Shown: piece by piece, positions 1 through 9,346 of the stretch
How positions within the stretch are numbered: the first letter of the stretch is position 1
How the letters are laid out: each line of letters begins with the position of its first letter
NCBI GenBank assembly: GCA_943788865.1
Contig: CALSRX010000002.1
Coordinates: forward strand, 248,001-312,000
Origin: an uncultured Polaribacter sp.
GTDB lineage: Bacteria > Bacteroidota > Bacteroidia > Flavobacteriales > Flavobacteriaceae
Direction of reading: 5' to 3'
Length of the DNA: 64,000 nucleotides
Made by a program: the position numbers and the translations under genes
Notes under the pieces: generated by a model
Told to the model about the DNA's origin: nothing
Database searches by the model: none
The model's input: the letters and a program-made list of their open reading frames with translations, nothing else

Positions 1-106
1 GCTCTGCAGTAAGATCTTCTACTTGATTAAAATCTAGATTTTGAATACATGAAGAGAACAAACATACAAAGAGTAAAAATATTGGATTTTTTCTAATGCT
101 TTTCAT
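1..106 (-). CDS. Putative lipoprotein, N-terminal part only
   Basis: Only the first 35 codons are inside the window; the gene continues past position 1. The start ATG is at 106 on the minus strand. The translation begins with Lys/Arg, then a hydrophobic run (PIFLLFVCLF) and an SSC lipobox-like end with the Cys near residue 20, so it looks like a lipoprotein signal peptide. The visible mature part (IQNLDFNQVEDLTAE) does not identify a family. It lies downstream of, and on the same strand as, the HAD phosphatase, with 35 bp between them, so co-transcription is possible. The function cannot be assigned from this fragment. Confidence 0.6.
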   Translation of the reverse strand, partial: MKSIRKNPIFLLFVCLFSSCIQNLDFNQVEDLTAE

Positions 107-141
107 GTATTTAAGTGTTCATTAACAACAACGACTAGGGT

Positions 142-825
142 TTAAAGATATTGCTTTATTTCTAAAAGATGAGAAACAGATTTGTATTTTTTATCTGCAT
201 ATTTTAAGTTTTCTAGATTAAAATGAATGCTTGTAATTCCGCACTGAATAGCACCTATGATATCGGCTTCTAAATTATCTCCAATCATAATACTATTCTC
301 AGCTTTTGCATTGGCTTTGTCTAAAGCATATTTAAAAACTCTTGGATTCGGTTTTTTGACCCCTACAGATTCTGATGTGATTATGCTATTAAAATATTTT
401 TCGATTCCAGATTTTTCTAATTTCAAATTCTGAACTTCTTCAAATCCGTTTGTAATAATATGCAACTCGTATTTTGGATGCAAATACTCTAACAACTCTA
501 TCGCTCCATCAAACAAATGATTATTAGAGGGTAAAACACGTATATATTCTTCTGACAATAGATGTATCAAATCATCTGTCACCGAGAAACTTAATTTATC
601 AAACGTTTCTTTTAATCTGCCATATCGCAAATTCTCTTTACTCACTTTTTCTTCCCGATAAAGTTTCCAATATTGAAAATTTATAGGAACATACTCTGTT
701 AAAAAATCTTGCAAGTCCAACTCAACATTATGCGTTTTAAACAGTTTTTCAAATGTTAAATTTGAGTTTTTTTCAAAATCCCATAAGGTGTGATCTAAAT
801 CAAAAAATACATGCTTTATCTCCAT
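142..825 (-). CDS. HAD-superfamily phosphatase, YjjG-type nucleotidase
   Basis: A cytoplasmic 227-residue HAD hydrolase, probably a nucleoside 5'-monophosphate phosphatase of the YjjG type that clears non-canonical pyrimidine nucleotides. HAD motif I is FDLDHTLWD at about residues 8-16, with the nucleophile and acid/base Asp pair. Motif II is IITNG near 125, the motif III lysine lies in VKKPNP near 157, and motif IV is GDNLEADI near 181. The long helical cap between motifs I and II fits subclass I. Length matches YjjG proteins. The subfamily call rests on overall resemblance (the LDHTLWDFE start), so substrate preference is inference. Confidence 0.85.
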   Translation of the reverse strand: MEIKHVFFDLDHTLWDFEKNSNLTFEKLFKTHNVELDLQDFLTEYVPINFQYWKLYREEKVSKENLRYGRLKETFDKLSFSVTDDLIHLLSEEYIRVLPSNNHLFDGAIELLEYLHPKYELHIITNGFEEVQNLKLEKSGIEKYFNSIITSESVGVKKPNPRVFKYALDKANAKAENSIMIGDNLEADIIGAIQCGITSIHFNLENLKYADKKYKSVSHLLEIKQYL

Positions 826-874
826 TTGGTAAAAATATAAATATAAACCAAACTTTAAAACTCTTTTAAGTCTT

Positions 875-882
875 TATATTTG
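875..882 (+). promoter_or_regulatory. Bacteroidota -7 promoter element upstream of the glycosyltransferase
   Basis: TATATTTG fits the TAnnTTTG consensus used by the Bacteroidota primary sigma factor and lies 20 bp before the TTG start at 902. No clear TTTG -33 element is seen, so the assignment rests on one box and its position. Confidence 0.45.
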
Positions 883-901
883 TAACTAAAGTTATTGGTT
901 T

Positions 902-2038
902 TTGACTAAAAAATTACACATCCTTTTTCTATGTAGTTGGTTTCCCTCAAAGGAATTTCCAACAAATGGAGATTTTATTCAAAGACATGCAAAAGCGATA
1001 AGCTTGAAGCATAGCGTTTCTGTTTTACATATTGTATCTAGCAAACAAAATGCTAAAACCACCATTGAAAAGAGTGTTGAAAAAAACGTGACCACTTATA
1101 TTGGCTATGTTAAACACACTAAAAACCCCATTTTAAAAGCTATTCGTTTCTACAAAGCGTACGTTCAAATTTTAAAATTGATTGGCAATTACGATTTGAT
1201 GCATGTAAACACATTGTATCCTTTTGGGTTGTTTGCATTGCATCAAAAAATAATTAAAAGAAAACCGTATATCATTTCAGAACATTGGACAGGTTATTTG
1301 AAATCCAGAAAATACAGCATTCCTTTTTTTCAAAAAATGTGCTCAAAATTGATTGTAAAAAAAGCAACTTTTGTGTGTCCCGTTAGCAATGAATTGAAAA
1401 AAGAAATGCAAGATCTTGGGTTGAAAGGAAATTATATTCCTGTCGGAAATGTGATTGATACCGCTCTTTTTATTCCTTCTAATGAAAAAAATATAGAATT
1501 TACAATTGTTCATGTTTCTGGTTTAAATAATGCTCAAAAAAACATATCAGGCATGCTACAAGTAGCAAAGCTTTTAGAAAACAGCATACCTGGTTTTACT
1601 TGGAAATTTATTGGTGGAAGCTCTGAGAAGTATCAAAAAATAATAGATAAACTGGAGTTTAAAACTGCTAAAATTGAGTTTCTCAATCATGTTTCTCAAA
1701 AAGAATTAGCAAAACATTTACAAAAAGCAACCGTTTGTGTATCCTTTAGCAATTATGAAACATTTGGTATTGTGTCGCTTGAGGCAATTGCCTGTGGAAC
1801 CTATACAATCACAACAAATACTGGGATTTTAAACGAGTTAGAATTGCAAGATTTCTTTTCTATAATTCCTGTAAAAGATAAAAATACTTTGACTAAAGAA
1901 ATTATGACTCAGTATAACAACCCAACAAAACTAGAGGTTGAAAAAATGCATTTATTTGTAAAAGATCAATTTAATCAAGATATTATTGCCGAGGCTTTTT
2001 CAAAATTATATTTTAAATCATTAAACAGAAATTCTTGA
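902..2038 (+). CDS. Glycosyltransferase family 4
   Basis: A 378-residue GT-B retaining glycosyltransferase, likely adding a sugar to a cell-surface polysaccharide or lipid-linked oligosaccharide in the cytoplasm. The N-terminal half has the typical CSWFPSKEFPTNGDFIQRHA start. The C-terminal half has the donor-binding region VSFSNYETFGIVSLEAIACG, which contains the E-x7-E-type motif of GT4 enzymes. No ATG is available in frame; translation appears to begin at a TTG just after the promoter. Its last four bases overlap the next gene, a flippase, so the two are coupled. Acceptor and donor sugars cannot be read from sequence. Confidence 0.88.
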   Translation: MTKKLHILFLCSWFPSKEFPTNGDFIQRHAKAISLKHSVSVLHIVSSKQNAKTTIEKSVEKNVTTYIGYVKHTKNPILKAIRFYKAYVQILKLIGNYDLMHVNTLYPFGLFALHQKIIKRKPYIISEHWTGYLKSRKYSIPFFQKMCSKLIVKKATFVCPVSNELKKEMQDLGLKGNYIPVGNVIDTALFIPSNEKNIEFTIVHVSGLNNAQKNISGMLQVAKLLENSIPGFTWKFIGGSSEKYQKIIDKLEFKTAKIEFLNHVSQKELAKHLQKATVCVSFSNYETFGIVSLEAIACGTYTITTNTGILNELELQDFFSIIPVKDKNTLTKEIMTQYNNPTKLEVEKMHLFVKDQFNQDIIAEAFSKLYFKSLNRNS

Positions 2039-3300
2039 ATTTATTAAAGAGTTACATACAAAATTTTGTTTCTAGAGCTGGTAATTACATTTTATCGGCA
2101 TCCATAATTTCTAGGCTTTTATCTTTTCTGGCTTCTTGGATTGCATTACAATTAATTCCGAATAAAGAACTTGGAATTGTACTTTTCTCTTATAATATTA
2201 TTCTCTTTATCAATCCTATTGGAGGTTTTGGTCTACATCAAGGTTTATTAAGATATGGTGCTTTGTTAAAAACACCTGAAGAGAAAAACAGCTTGTTTCG
2301 CTTCACCTTTTTCAAAGGAATTTGGGCAACATGCATTTTAATCTTTATCATTCTAATTGGTAGTTTTTTCATCGATTTTAAATTTGAAAACACAAAAAAT
2401 TACCTTGCTTTTTTATCCATAACTTTAATTCCAATGTATGTGTTTGAATTGATGAAAATTCAGTTTCGATTACAACATAAAAATAAATTGTTTGCACTTA
2501 CAGAGGTTGTATTTTTTTCAATATTGACGCTAACCATACTTATTTTAAGTTATTATTTTAAAGAAAAAGGATATGCAATTGCGTTGGTATTAACCCCTAT
2601 ACTTTCGGTGTTGTTCTTTGTCAGAAAAATAAAAGCTGATTTGGTCTTCAAAGAAAAACTAAGCATTATAAATCGTGAATTCTGGAAGTATGGCTTTTTT
2701 GCCAGCTTATCAAATGTGGCTACTCAATTACTTTTTGCTATAGATATTTTGTTGATTGGTCTATTATTAAATGACCCAGAAATGGTAACAAATTACAAAT
2801 ATGTTTCTTTAATTCCGCTTAGCCTATTGTTCTTGCCGAGAGCTTTTATCAATACAGATTTTGTAGTGTTTACAGAAAATATCTACCAAAAAAAATACAT
2901 TGTAAAGTACATTAAAAGTTACCTGCTCCTTTTTTCACTTCTAAGCATCGGGTTTTGTCTTTTCTTCGGATTATTTGCAGACACTATTTTAAGCTTGTTC
3001 GATGTAACTTTTATACAATACAAAACTTCCTTTATCATTTTAGTTTTTGGGGTATCTGGAATTTTAATTTTTAGAGGATTATTCGGTAACCTACTCTCAT
3101 CCATTGGCAAAGCGCATGTAAACTTTTACATTACATCTATGGCATTATTATTTAACGTAGTTAGCAATTATTATTTAATCTCCAAATACGGAATTAAAGG
3201 TGCTGCTATTACTTCAGCTTTGTTAATGTGGGCTACAGGGATTGTTTCTGCATTTGTGTTTTGGAAACTTTACAACAACCATTTTTTAAATAGAAAATAA
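2035..3300 (+). CDS. Polysaccharide flippase (MOP/Wzx-like membrane protein)
   Basis: A 421-residue integral membrane protein with about 12-14 hydrophobic segments, of the MATE/MOP exporter type that flips lipid-linked oligosaccharides across the inner membrane. Features are the amphipathic start, SASIISRLLSFLASW, an early GGFGLHQGLLRYGAL segment and a C-terminal region with the GIKGAAITSALLMW signature common in Wzx proteins. It starts at TTG and overlaps the stop of the upstream glycosyltransferase by 4 bp (TTGA), indicating translational coupling. Its 3' end runs 31 bp into the convergent FemAB-like gene. The substrate is presumably made by the neighbouring enzymes, which is inference from context. 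Confidence 0.85.
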   Translation: MNLLKSYIQNFVSRAGNYILSASIISRLLSFLASWIALQLIPNKELGIVLFSYNIILFINPIGGFGLHQGLLRYGALLKTPEEKNSLFRFTFFKGIWATCILIFIILIGSFFIDFKFENTKNYLAFLSITLIPMYVFELMKIQFRLQHKNKLFALTEVVFFSILTLTILILSYYFKEKGYAIALVLTPILSVLFFVRKIKADLVFKEKLSIINREFWKYGFFASLSNVATQLLFAIDILLIGLLLNDPEMVTNYKYVSLIPLSLLFLPRAFINTDFVVFTENIYQKKYIVKYIKSYLLLFSLLSIGFCLFFGLFADTILSLFDVTFIQYKTSFIILVFGVSGILIFRGLFGNLLSSIGKAHVNFYITSMALLFNVVSNYYLISKYGIKGAAITSALLMWATGIVSAFVFWKLYNNHFLNRK

Positions 3301-4139
3301 GCTTCTGGACTTGCTCCAAAACTTTTAAAAAAAGAAGCAATGCTTGAGGTCATTGAGCCTTCAAAATCTAAAATTTTATTCGTATTAGCGTGTGTTTCAA
3401 TTATATTATTTAAGAGCAAACTTGCTACTTGATTTTCTTTTCCAGTTTTTGAAACAGCGGAAAACAAATAGATTATTCTATGATTATCTATGATAAAAAC
3501 AGAGCCTCCAATTAAAGTTTTATTCTTTTTTACTCCAATTATTTTTACTTTGTTTTTACTTTGTAAAACCTCAACTAATTTGATAAGTTTATCAAATTCA
3601 TTGTCTGGAATTTCCTCAAAAGAATAATGCTGCTCAGAAAGTTTTAACAATTCAGAAAACTGAATTTCTTCAATATCAAATTCATGTTTTAAACCTTGTT
3701 GAATTGCATGTTTTCTCCCCTTAGAAAAATTTTTATACAGTGTTTTGTATTCAGAGTTTAAAGAAAGTATGTAGTTGTTTTTTTGAATAATTTTATGGCT
3801 AGTAAACTTGTTTTGAGAATTAAATTGCAGTGCTATTTTTAAAAATTTTCTTGGGATCCTTTTTAAAAATAAACGGAGTAGCTCTTCAGAAATTTCTTGC
3901 TTAGAAAAAACACCCAACTGTTGAGTGAAAAATGGTTGCGTAATATATAAAATCAGGTATTTTTTTTGAAAGGGTAATGGCATTACAGCCTCATAATCAT
4001 TTTGAACTAAAACACCCCAACTATTGGCTACAACATCTAAATACCAAGAGTAAGCATAAACTCTAGACTGCAAAGATTTTGAAATACAATCATTGTATTT
4101 TTCTTCATCTATTTGATTTCTTTTTTCAAAACGAATCAT
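3270..4139 (-). CDS. FemAB-like GNAT-fold acyltransferase
   Basis: A 289-residue protein resembling the FemAB/BioF2-like branch of the GNAT superfamily, which transfers acyl or aminoacyl groups to cell-wall or surface polysaccharide precursors. The C-terminal half carries the GNAT core (VKIIGVKKNKTLIGGSVF, then a YLFSAVS strand and LLLNNIIETHA helix, then ILDFEGSM). The N-terminal half (AYSWYLDVVANSWGVLV) matches the family opening. I place the start at the ATG at 4139, one base after the stop of the deacetylase; an earlier in-frame TTG at 4154 is possible but would overlap that gene. It is co-directional with the deacetylase, suggesting joint modification of one glycan. The actual acyl donor is unknown. 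Confidence 0.75.
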   Translation of the reverse strand: MIRFEKRNQIDEEKYNDCISKSLQSRVYAYSWYLDVVANSWGVLVQNDYEAVMPLPFQKKYLILYITQPFFTQQLGVFSKQEISEELLRLFLKRIPRKFLKIALQFNSQNKFTSHKIIQKNNYILSLNSEYKTLYKNFSKGRKHAIQQGLKHEFDIEEIQFSELLKLSEQHYSFEEIPDNEFDKLIKLVEVLQSKNKVKIIGVKKNKTLIGGSVFIIDNHRIIYLFSAVSKTGKENQVASLLLNNIIETHANTNKILDFEGSMTSSIASFFKSFGASPEAYFLFKKWLL

Positions 4140-4140
4140 G

Positions 4141-5445
4141 TCAATCGTTTGCAATTTTTAACATAGACTCATAAACTTTACTCCAGCCTTTCCAACGTAA
4201 ATAATTACTCAAACTTTCATTATGAAACAATGTAACAAACATTCCGTTTACCGCTTCAACTTCATTTTTAAGTTCCCTTATTTTACCTAAAGATTGTCTT
4301 GGGGTTAACCCCATATAATCATTAAGTGTTGTATCCATTAATGCAAAAGGAATAATTTTTAGAGGGGTTTGAATTTCAAAATCTAAATCGTAAAAATAAA
4401 AAGGCGTGCAAGTGCTTGCTCTAAATCCAACGTGACTTGCATAGCCCATAGAATAATCTTCTTTTATTTCTAAATCTATTAAATTTTGATACGTTTCTGG
4501 CAAGCTAAAACGCAAATAATGCTGTCTAGATTTTACCATTGGCATATTTGTAATTGCTTCTAATCGCTCTTTTTCTTTCTTTAATATTGTTTCATTTTGC
4601 ATCGAAAAATAAGACGGATGTAAACCAACATCTGCATAATCTACCATCGATTTGATAAGCAATTTAAATTTATTTTTTGCAGGAGAAACATTGGTGTCAA
4701 AAGTGGTGTAATCTGCAACTAAAAAAAAGAATGTTGTGTTTATTTTATATTGCTTTTTTAACCTTAAAATGAGCTCAAATGTATTGTATGGGTCTTTTTT
4801 AATATTTGCAATTACTGCAAATCTGTCCCAAAAGTTTCTCAATTTAAAAGAGAAAAAATCTTTTATAAAAGCACCAAAGGTCCTTACTAAACTTTTGTGT
4901 TTATATGCAAAAGCATTATCAATATCTATTGTAGAAACATATTGATAAGTACGTGTTTTATATGTATAATCTGGAAATTTTTCTTTTAACTTTTCCAATA
5001 GTTTATATGCCCAAACATCTACCAAAGGTTTTTCTAAAAATCGATATTTAAAAGCTAAACTTTGCTCTGCGGTAAAACGTTCATGTACGTCTCTAACATG
5101 TGGCAAGTACTCTTCATACCTACTCAATAAATAAAAACTTGCCGCAAAAATATCAAACGGTATAACCGATTTTGACCCAGCATTAAAAAAACAAGGAATT
5201 TCTTCCCAATGAAAAATATTAATATCTAAATCGTTAACGCCTTGTTCAAATAATAAATCATTATTTCTAATAAAAAATTCATTTCCAAGAGGCGCTTTAG
5301 AATAAGTCATTTTTAAACCATTAAAAGCAATAAATTCTTCAATTTTGGTTGTGAAATCTACTGGAATTTGTAATACACGAGTAAAAATATGTTTAAAAAC
5401 ATATCGCAATCTTGGGGTTATTTTATGTGTATAAACGAGTATCAA
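4141..5445 (-). CDS. Polysaccharide deacetylase family protein
   Basis: A 434-residue protein of the flavobacterial polysaccharide-deacetylase type: an N-terminal segment of about 150 residues, then a NodB-like (CE4) barrel. Metal-site candidates are the TIDIDNAF Asp pair near residue 175 and the VGLHPSYFS motif near 278, equivalent to the HxxxH/S region of CE4 enzymes; ALMDTTLNDYMGL and TLFHNESL lie near the C terminus. It would remove acetyl groups from a surface or capsular glycan. No signal peptide is evident. The start is TTG at 5445, as no ATG lies upstream in frame. It is followed after one base by the FemAB-like gene, so the pair forms an operon. Confidence 0.8.
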   Translation of the reverse strand: MILVYTHKITPRLRYVFKHIFTRVLQIPVDFTTKIEEFIAFNGLKMTYSKAPLGNEFFIRNNDLLFEQGVNDLDINIFHWEEIPCFFNAGSKSVIPFDIFAASFYLLSRYEEYLPHVRDVHERFTAEQSLAFKYRFLEKPLVDVWAYKLLEKLKEKFPDYTYKTRTYQYVSTIDIDNAFAYKHKSLVRTFGAFIKDFFSFKLRNFWDRFAVIANIKKDPYNTFELILRLKKQYKINTTFFFLVADYTTFDTNVSPAKNKFKLLIKSMVDYADVGLHPSYFSMQNETILKKEKERLEAITNMPMVKSRQHYLRFSLPETYQNLIDLEIKEDYSMGYASHVGFRASTCTPFYFYDLDFEIQTPLKIIPFALMDTTLNDYMGLTPRQSLGKIRELKNEVEAVNGMFVTLFHNESLSNYLRWKGWSKVYESMLKIAND

Positions 5446-5467
5446 ATTTTATAAATAGATTTTTGAG

Positions 5468-6154
5468 TTAAAGCTTTTGATTGTCTGCAAAGCTAAAATA
5501 ATCTTTTTGGGTGATAATTAAATGATCAAGCAGTTTTATATCTAAAGTTTGTCCAGCTTCTTTAATTTTTTGGGTTAACAATTCATCCGATTTGCTTGGA
5601 GTTAATTTTCCTGATGGATGATTATGACACACAATAACGCCAACTGTAGCTAACGAAACTGCTTTTTTAAACAACAACCTAACATCAACCATTGTGGCTG
5701 TAATTCCTCCTTTACTTAATTGCTCTTTTGCAATTACTTTATTAGAATTATTTAAATACAATACCCAAAACTCTTCGTGCTGAAGTTCGCCTATAATTGG
5801 AAGCATAATTTGAAAAACTTCTTTACTACCTCTTATTATTGGCTTTTGTTCAACAATCTCGAAATGTCTTCTTTTTCCAAGTTCTAAAGCAGTGATGATG
5901 CTAACAGCTCGAGCTTCTCCTATTCCTTTAAACTCTTTTAATTGCTCAAAAGTTAATGCTGCTAGTTCGTTAATATTATTGTGCACAGAGTTTAATATTC
6001 TTTTACTCAATTCAACAGCACTTTCTTTTTTTGTTCCAGAGCCTATAAGAATTGCTATCAATTCTGCATCGGTTAAAACACCTTTACCTTGTAGGATTAG
6101 TTTTTCTCTTGGCCTATCTTATATAGCCCAAGATTTAATGGTTAACTTTTTCAT
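5468..6154 (-). pseudogene. radC: RadC/JAB-domain protein, in-frame stop at codon 12
   Basis: The main frame encodes the RadC (MPN/JAB) fold: helix-hairpin-helix segment FKGIGEARAVSIITALELG, then the metal-site cluster VCHNHPSGKLTPSKSD (HxH-x7-D) near the C terminus and KLLDHLIIT. The N terminus (MKKLTIKSWAI, then DRPREKL) is recognisable from ATG 6154, but codon 12 is TAA at 6119-6121, exactly where relatives have an acidic residue before DRPREK. Downstream of the stop, the only plausible restart is TTG at 6061, which would give 197 residues lacking the DRPREKL segment. Either a nonsense mutation or a sequence error (GAA to TAA). RadC is not essential, so true inactivation is possible. The biochemical role of RadC is unsettled. 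Confidence 0.75.
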
Positions 6155-6222
6155 TTTTAACAATTTTAAAAATAAATATACGGTTTATTTACACTATTAA
6201 AATTGAATAATAGATTCTTTTT

Positions 6223-6254
6223 TTTGTGGATACGATTAAAGAACAATACCTTTG
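6223..6254 (+). promoter_or_regulatory. Consensus promoter for trkA-trkH
   Basis: TTTG at 6223-6226, a 20-nt spacer, then TACCTTTG at 6247-6254. Both boxes match the Bacteroidota sigma-A consensus and the ATG of trkA follows 25 bp later. Confidence 0.7.
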
Positions 6255-6279
6255 CAAACTATCTTTCATTTTTAACTTT

Positions 6280-7630
6280 ATGAAAATTATAATAGCTGGT
6301 GCTGGAGATGTTGGTTTCCATTTAGCTAAATTATTATCTTATGAGGCTCAAGACACTTATGTTATTGACTTTGATGGAGATAAATTAGAATATATAAACA
6401 ATCATTTAGACGTTTTTACTAAAAAAGGAGACGCTACTTCTATTAATCTTTTAAAAGAAATAGGGATAGAATCTGCAGATTTATTATTAGCCGCTACCGA
6501 ATCTCAGAACACAAATTTTACAATTTCAGTAATTGGTAAAGCCCTTGGTGCAAAAAAAAACCATTGCCAGAATAGACAACCCAGAGTTTTTAAAAAACGA
6601 TGTGATCGACTTTAAAAAGTTTGGTGTAGATTTTATGATTTCTCCTCAAGAATTAGCGGCGAATGAAATAAAGATGTTGTTAAATCAAGCTTCTTTTAAT
6701 GACACCGTAGAGTTTGAAAAAGGACTGTTTAATATTATGGGGACAACCTTAGAATACAAATCTCCTATTTTAGATTTAACTGTTAAAGAAGCAAAAGAGA
6801 AATTTCCTTCTGTAGATTTTATTACCATCGCAATTAAAAGAGTAGGTGTTTCTCAAACTATTATTCCGCGTGGAGATACGGTGTACAACTTTAAAGATCA
6901 AGTTTATTTTTCTGTTCCAAAAGATAGTATCGAAAAATTATATCCTATTATCGGTCAAAAGCAAATAAACATTAAAAATGTTATGATTTTAGGTGGAAGT
7001 AGCATAGGATTTAAAACCGCAAGAAATCTTTGCAAAGAAAACTTTACTGTTAAGATAATTGAAAAAGACAAAGACAAAGCTTTAGACATTGCAGATAAAT
7101 TATCAAATGCATTAGTTATTAATGGAGATGGGAGAAATATTGAGTTACTAGAAGAAGAAAACATCAGAGAAATGGATGCTTTTATTGCGGTAACTGGTAA
7201 TTCTGAAACAAATATCATGTCGTGTTTAGTTGCAAAATCTAAAGGTGTTAAAAAAACTATTGCCTTGGTAGAGAATATGGACTACATGAACATTTCTCAA
7301 ACCATCGGAATTGATACCCTGATCAATAAAAAACTATTAGCGGCAAGTAGTATCTTTAAACATATTAGAAAAGGTGAAGTCGTTGCACTTGCCAACTTAC
7401 ATAATATTGATGCAGAAATTTTTGAATTTGAAGTTAAAGAAAAATCGAAAGTAACAAAAAAACCTATTAAAGAATTAAGGTTTCCACGAGAAGCTGTTTT
7501 TGGAGGGATTATTAGAGATGGAGTAGCGTTGATGTCTTTTGGAGATTTTCAAATAGAAGCTGGAGACAAAGCAATTGTTTTTTGTTTACCAGAAGCAATT
7601 TCTTCAGTAGAAGAATTATTCAAATCGTAA
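6280..7630 (+). pseudogene. trkA: Trk potassium uptake regulator TrkA, frameshifted at an A9 run
   Basis: TrkA is the cytoplasmic NAD-binding gating subunit of the Trk potassium system. The N-terminal RCK domain begins MKIIIAGAGDVGFHLAKLL (Rossmann GxGxxG), continues to GKALGAKK near residue 93, then the frame shifts at nine A residues (6552-6560). Removing one A joins it to TIARIDNPEFLKNDVIDF and restores a 449-residue protein with a second Rossmann domain (VMILGGSSIGFKTARNLC) and two RCK-C domains, the usual TrkA length. The total span is 3n+1, consistent with one extra base. As written, neither half is a full protein. Sequencing error in the homopolymer, true mutation, or polymerase slippage restoring the frame are all possible. 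trkH follows after 3 bp. Confidence 0.85.
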
Positions 7631-7633
7631 AAA

Positions 7634-9133
7634 ATGAATTCTTTAAACATTAAAATTATTTACCGTTTTCTTGGCTTGACAGCTATTTTAAACGGATTTT
7701 TTATGTTTATTGCTGTTCTGTTTAGCATGTATCATCATGAAGAAGCTAAATTCGGAATTTTGAATGCAGGAATTGTTACTGTGTTTTTGGGTTTATTGTT
7801 ATACTTTTTTAACAAACCAACTTCTACAAATATTCAGAAAAAAGAAGGCTATTTAATTGTTACTTTAGGTTGGTTAATCTTATCGATTACGGGAATGCTA
7901 CCTTATCTTTTTAGTGGGGCAATTCCGAATTTAACAGATGCTTTTTTTGAAACTTTATCTGGATATTCTACAACAGGTTCTTCAATTTTATCTGATATAG
8001 AGAGCATGCCCAAAGGAATCTTATTTTGGAGAAGCGCTACGCATTGGATTGGTGGGATGGGTATTATCGTTTTAACAATCGCAATTTTACCTTTACTGGG
8101 AATCGGAGGAATGCAGCTTTTTATGGCAGAAGCTCCAGGTCCATCAACAGATAAATTACATCCTAGAATATCTGATACAGCAAAACGTTTATGGCTTATT
8201 TATGTACTACTTACTTTTAGTGAGTTTTTCTTGCTAAAGTATGCTGGAATGACATGGTTTGATGCTATAAATCATGCAATGGCAACAATGAGTACTGGAG
8301 GATTCTCTACAAAAAATGCAAGTTTAGCGCACTATAATGGAATGCCAATGGTGCAATACATAGTAATTGCATTTATGTTTATTGCAGGTACAAATTTTGT
8401 ACTAACCTATTTTGCATTGAAAGGGAGGGTTCGTAAAATTTTTCAAAGTGAAGAGTTTAAGTATTATTTTTTTGGAGTAATAATTATCTCTACCATCATA
8501 GCAATTATAATCATCTTTTTTCAAGACCCAACTTTAAAAACCACCATAGATCACCCAATGATCTACGGAGAGGTAGAAAGTGCTATTAGGCATTCTTTAT
8601 TTCAAGTAATCTCTGTTATAACAACTACAGGTTTTGTTTCTGCAGATTTTACCATGTGGAGTTTCTTTGCTACAGGAATTTTCTTTTCACTTTTCTTTGT
8701 GGGTGGTTCTGCTGGTTCTACAAGTGGTGGAGTAAAAATTGTCCGTCATATTGTAATGTTAAAAAGCAGTTTTTTAGAATTTAAAAAAGCATTACACCCA
8801 AATGCAATTATTCCTGTTAGATATGATAATAAACCTGTTAGTCATACTATTGTATTTAACATCATTTCATTCTTTATTATTTACATGCTTATTTTTGTAG
8901 TATCGTCTGTAATACTTACATTTTTAGGATTGGATTTTCTTTCTGCTCTTGGGGCTGCAGGTTCTTCTCTAGGGAATATTGGTCCTGCAATTGGCTCTGT
9001 TAGTCCTGTTGATAATTTCGCACATTTATCGGATGCGGCAAAATGGTTTTGTGCTTTTTTAATGTTGATTGGACGTTTAGAATTATTTACTGTTTTGATT
9101 TTATTTTCTCCTTTCTTCTGGAGGAAAAATTAA
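7634..9133 (+). CDS. trkH: Trk potassium uptake membrane subunit TrkH
   Basis: A 499-residue inner-membrane K+ channel/transporter of the SKT superfamily, built from four M1-P-M2 repeats. Filter-like segments are visible: SGYSTTGSSIL near residue 110, ATMSTGGFSTKNAS near 220, SVITTTGFVSADF near 330 and AAGSSLGNIGPAIG near 440, each with the key Gly after a Thr/Ser-rich stretch. At least ten hydrophobic helices are present. It starts 3 bp after the trkA stop, so the two form an operon from the promoter at 6223. TrkH is intact even though trkA is broken in this sequence. Confidence 0.93.
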   Translation: MNSLNIKIIYRFLGLTAILNGFFMFIAVLFSMYHHEEAKFGILNAGIVTVFLGLLLYFFNKPTSTNIQKKEGYLIVTLGWLILSITGMLPYLFSGAIPNLTDAFFETLSGYSTTGSSILSDIESMPKGILFWRSATHWIGGMGIIVLTIAILPLLGIGGMQLFMAEAPGPSTDKLHPRISDTAKRLWLIYVLLTFSEFFLLKYAGMTWFDAINHAMATMSTGGFSTKNASLAHYNGMPMVQYIVIAFMFIAGTNFVLTYFALKGRVRKIFQSEEFKYYFFGVIIISTIIAIIIIFFQDPTLKTTIDHPMIYGEVESAIRHSLFQVISVITTTGFVSADFTMWSFFATGIFFSLFFVGGSAGSTSGGVKIVRHIVMLKSSFLEFKKALHPNAIIPVRYDNKPVSHTIVFNIISFFIIYMLIFVVSSVILTFLGLDFLSALGAAGSSLGNIGPAIGSVSPVDNFAHLSDAAKWFCAFLMLIGRLELFTVLILFSPFFWRKN

Positions 9134-9346
9134 GGAAAACCACTTTTCATTTTTATTTTTTATAGTTTTTTCCTAATTTTAGAAAAAAATTGTATTATAG
9201 AAATATGGTCATTAGACAATTTCAAATGACGAATTCTAGATTATGTATTTTGACAAAAGCCTTATATAATAAAAATGCTTTTTACTATGTTCTCAATAAA
9301 TTGAAAGATATTAATTGGTATAAAAGGTTGTTTTATCTTCACAAAA

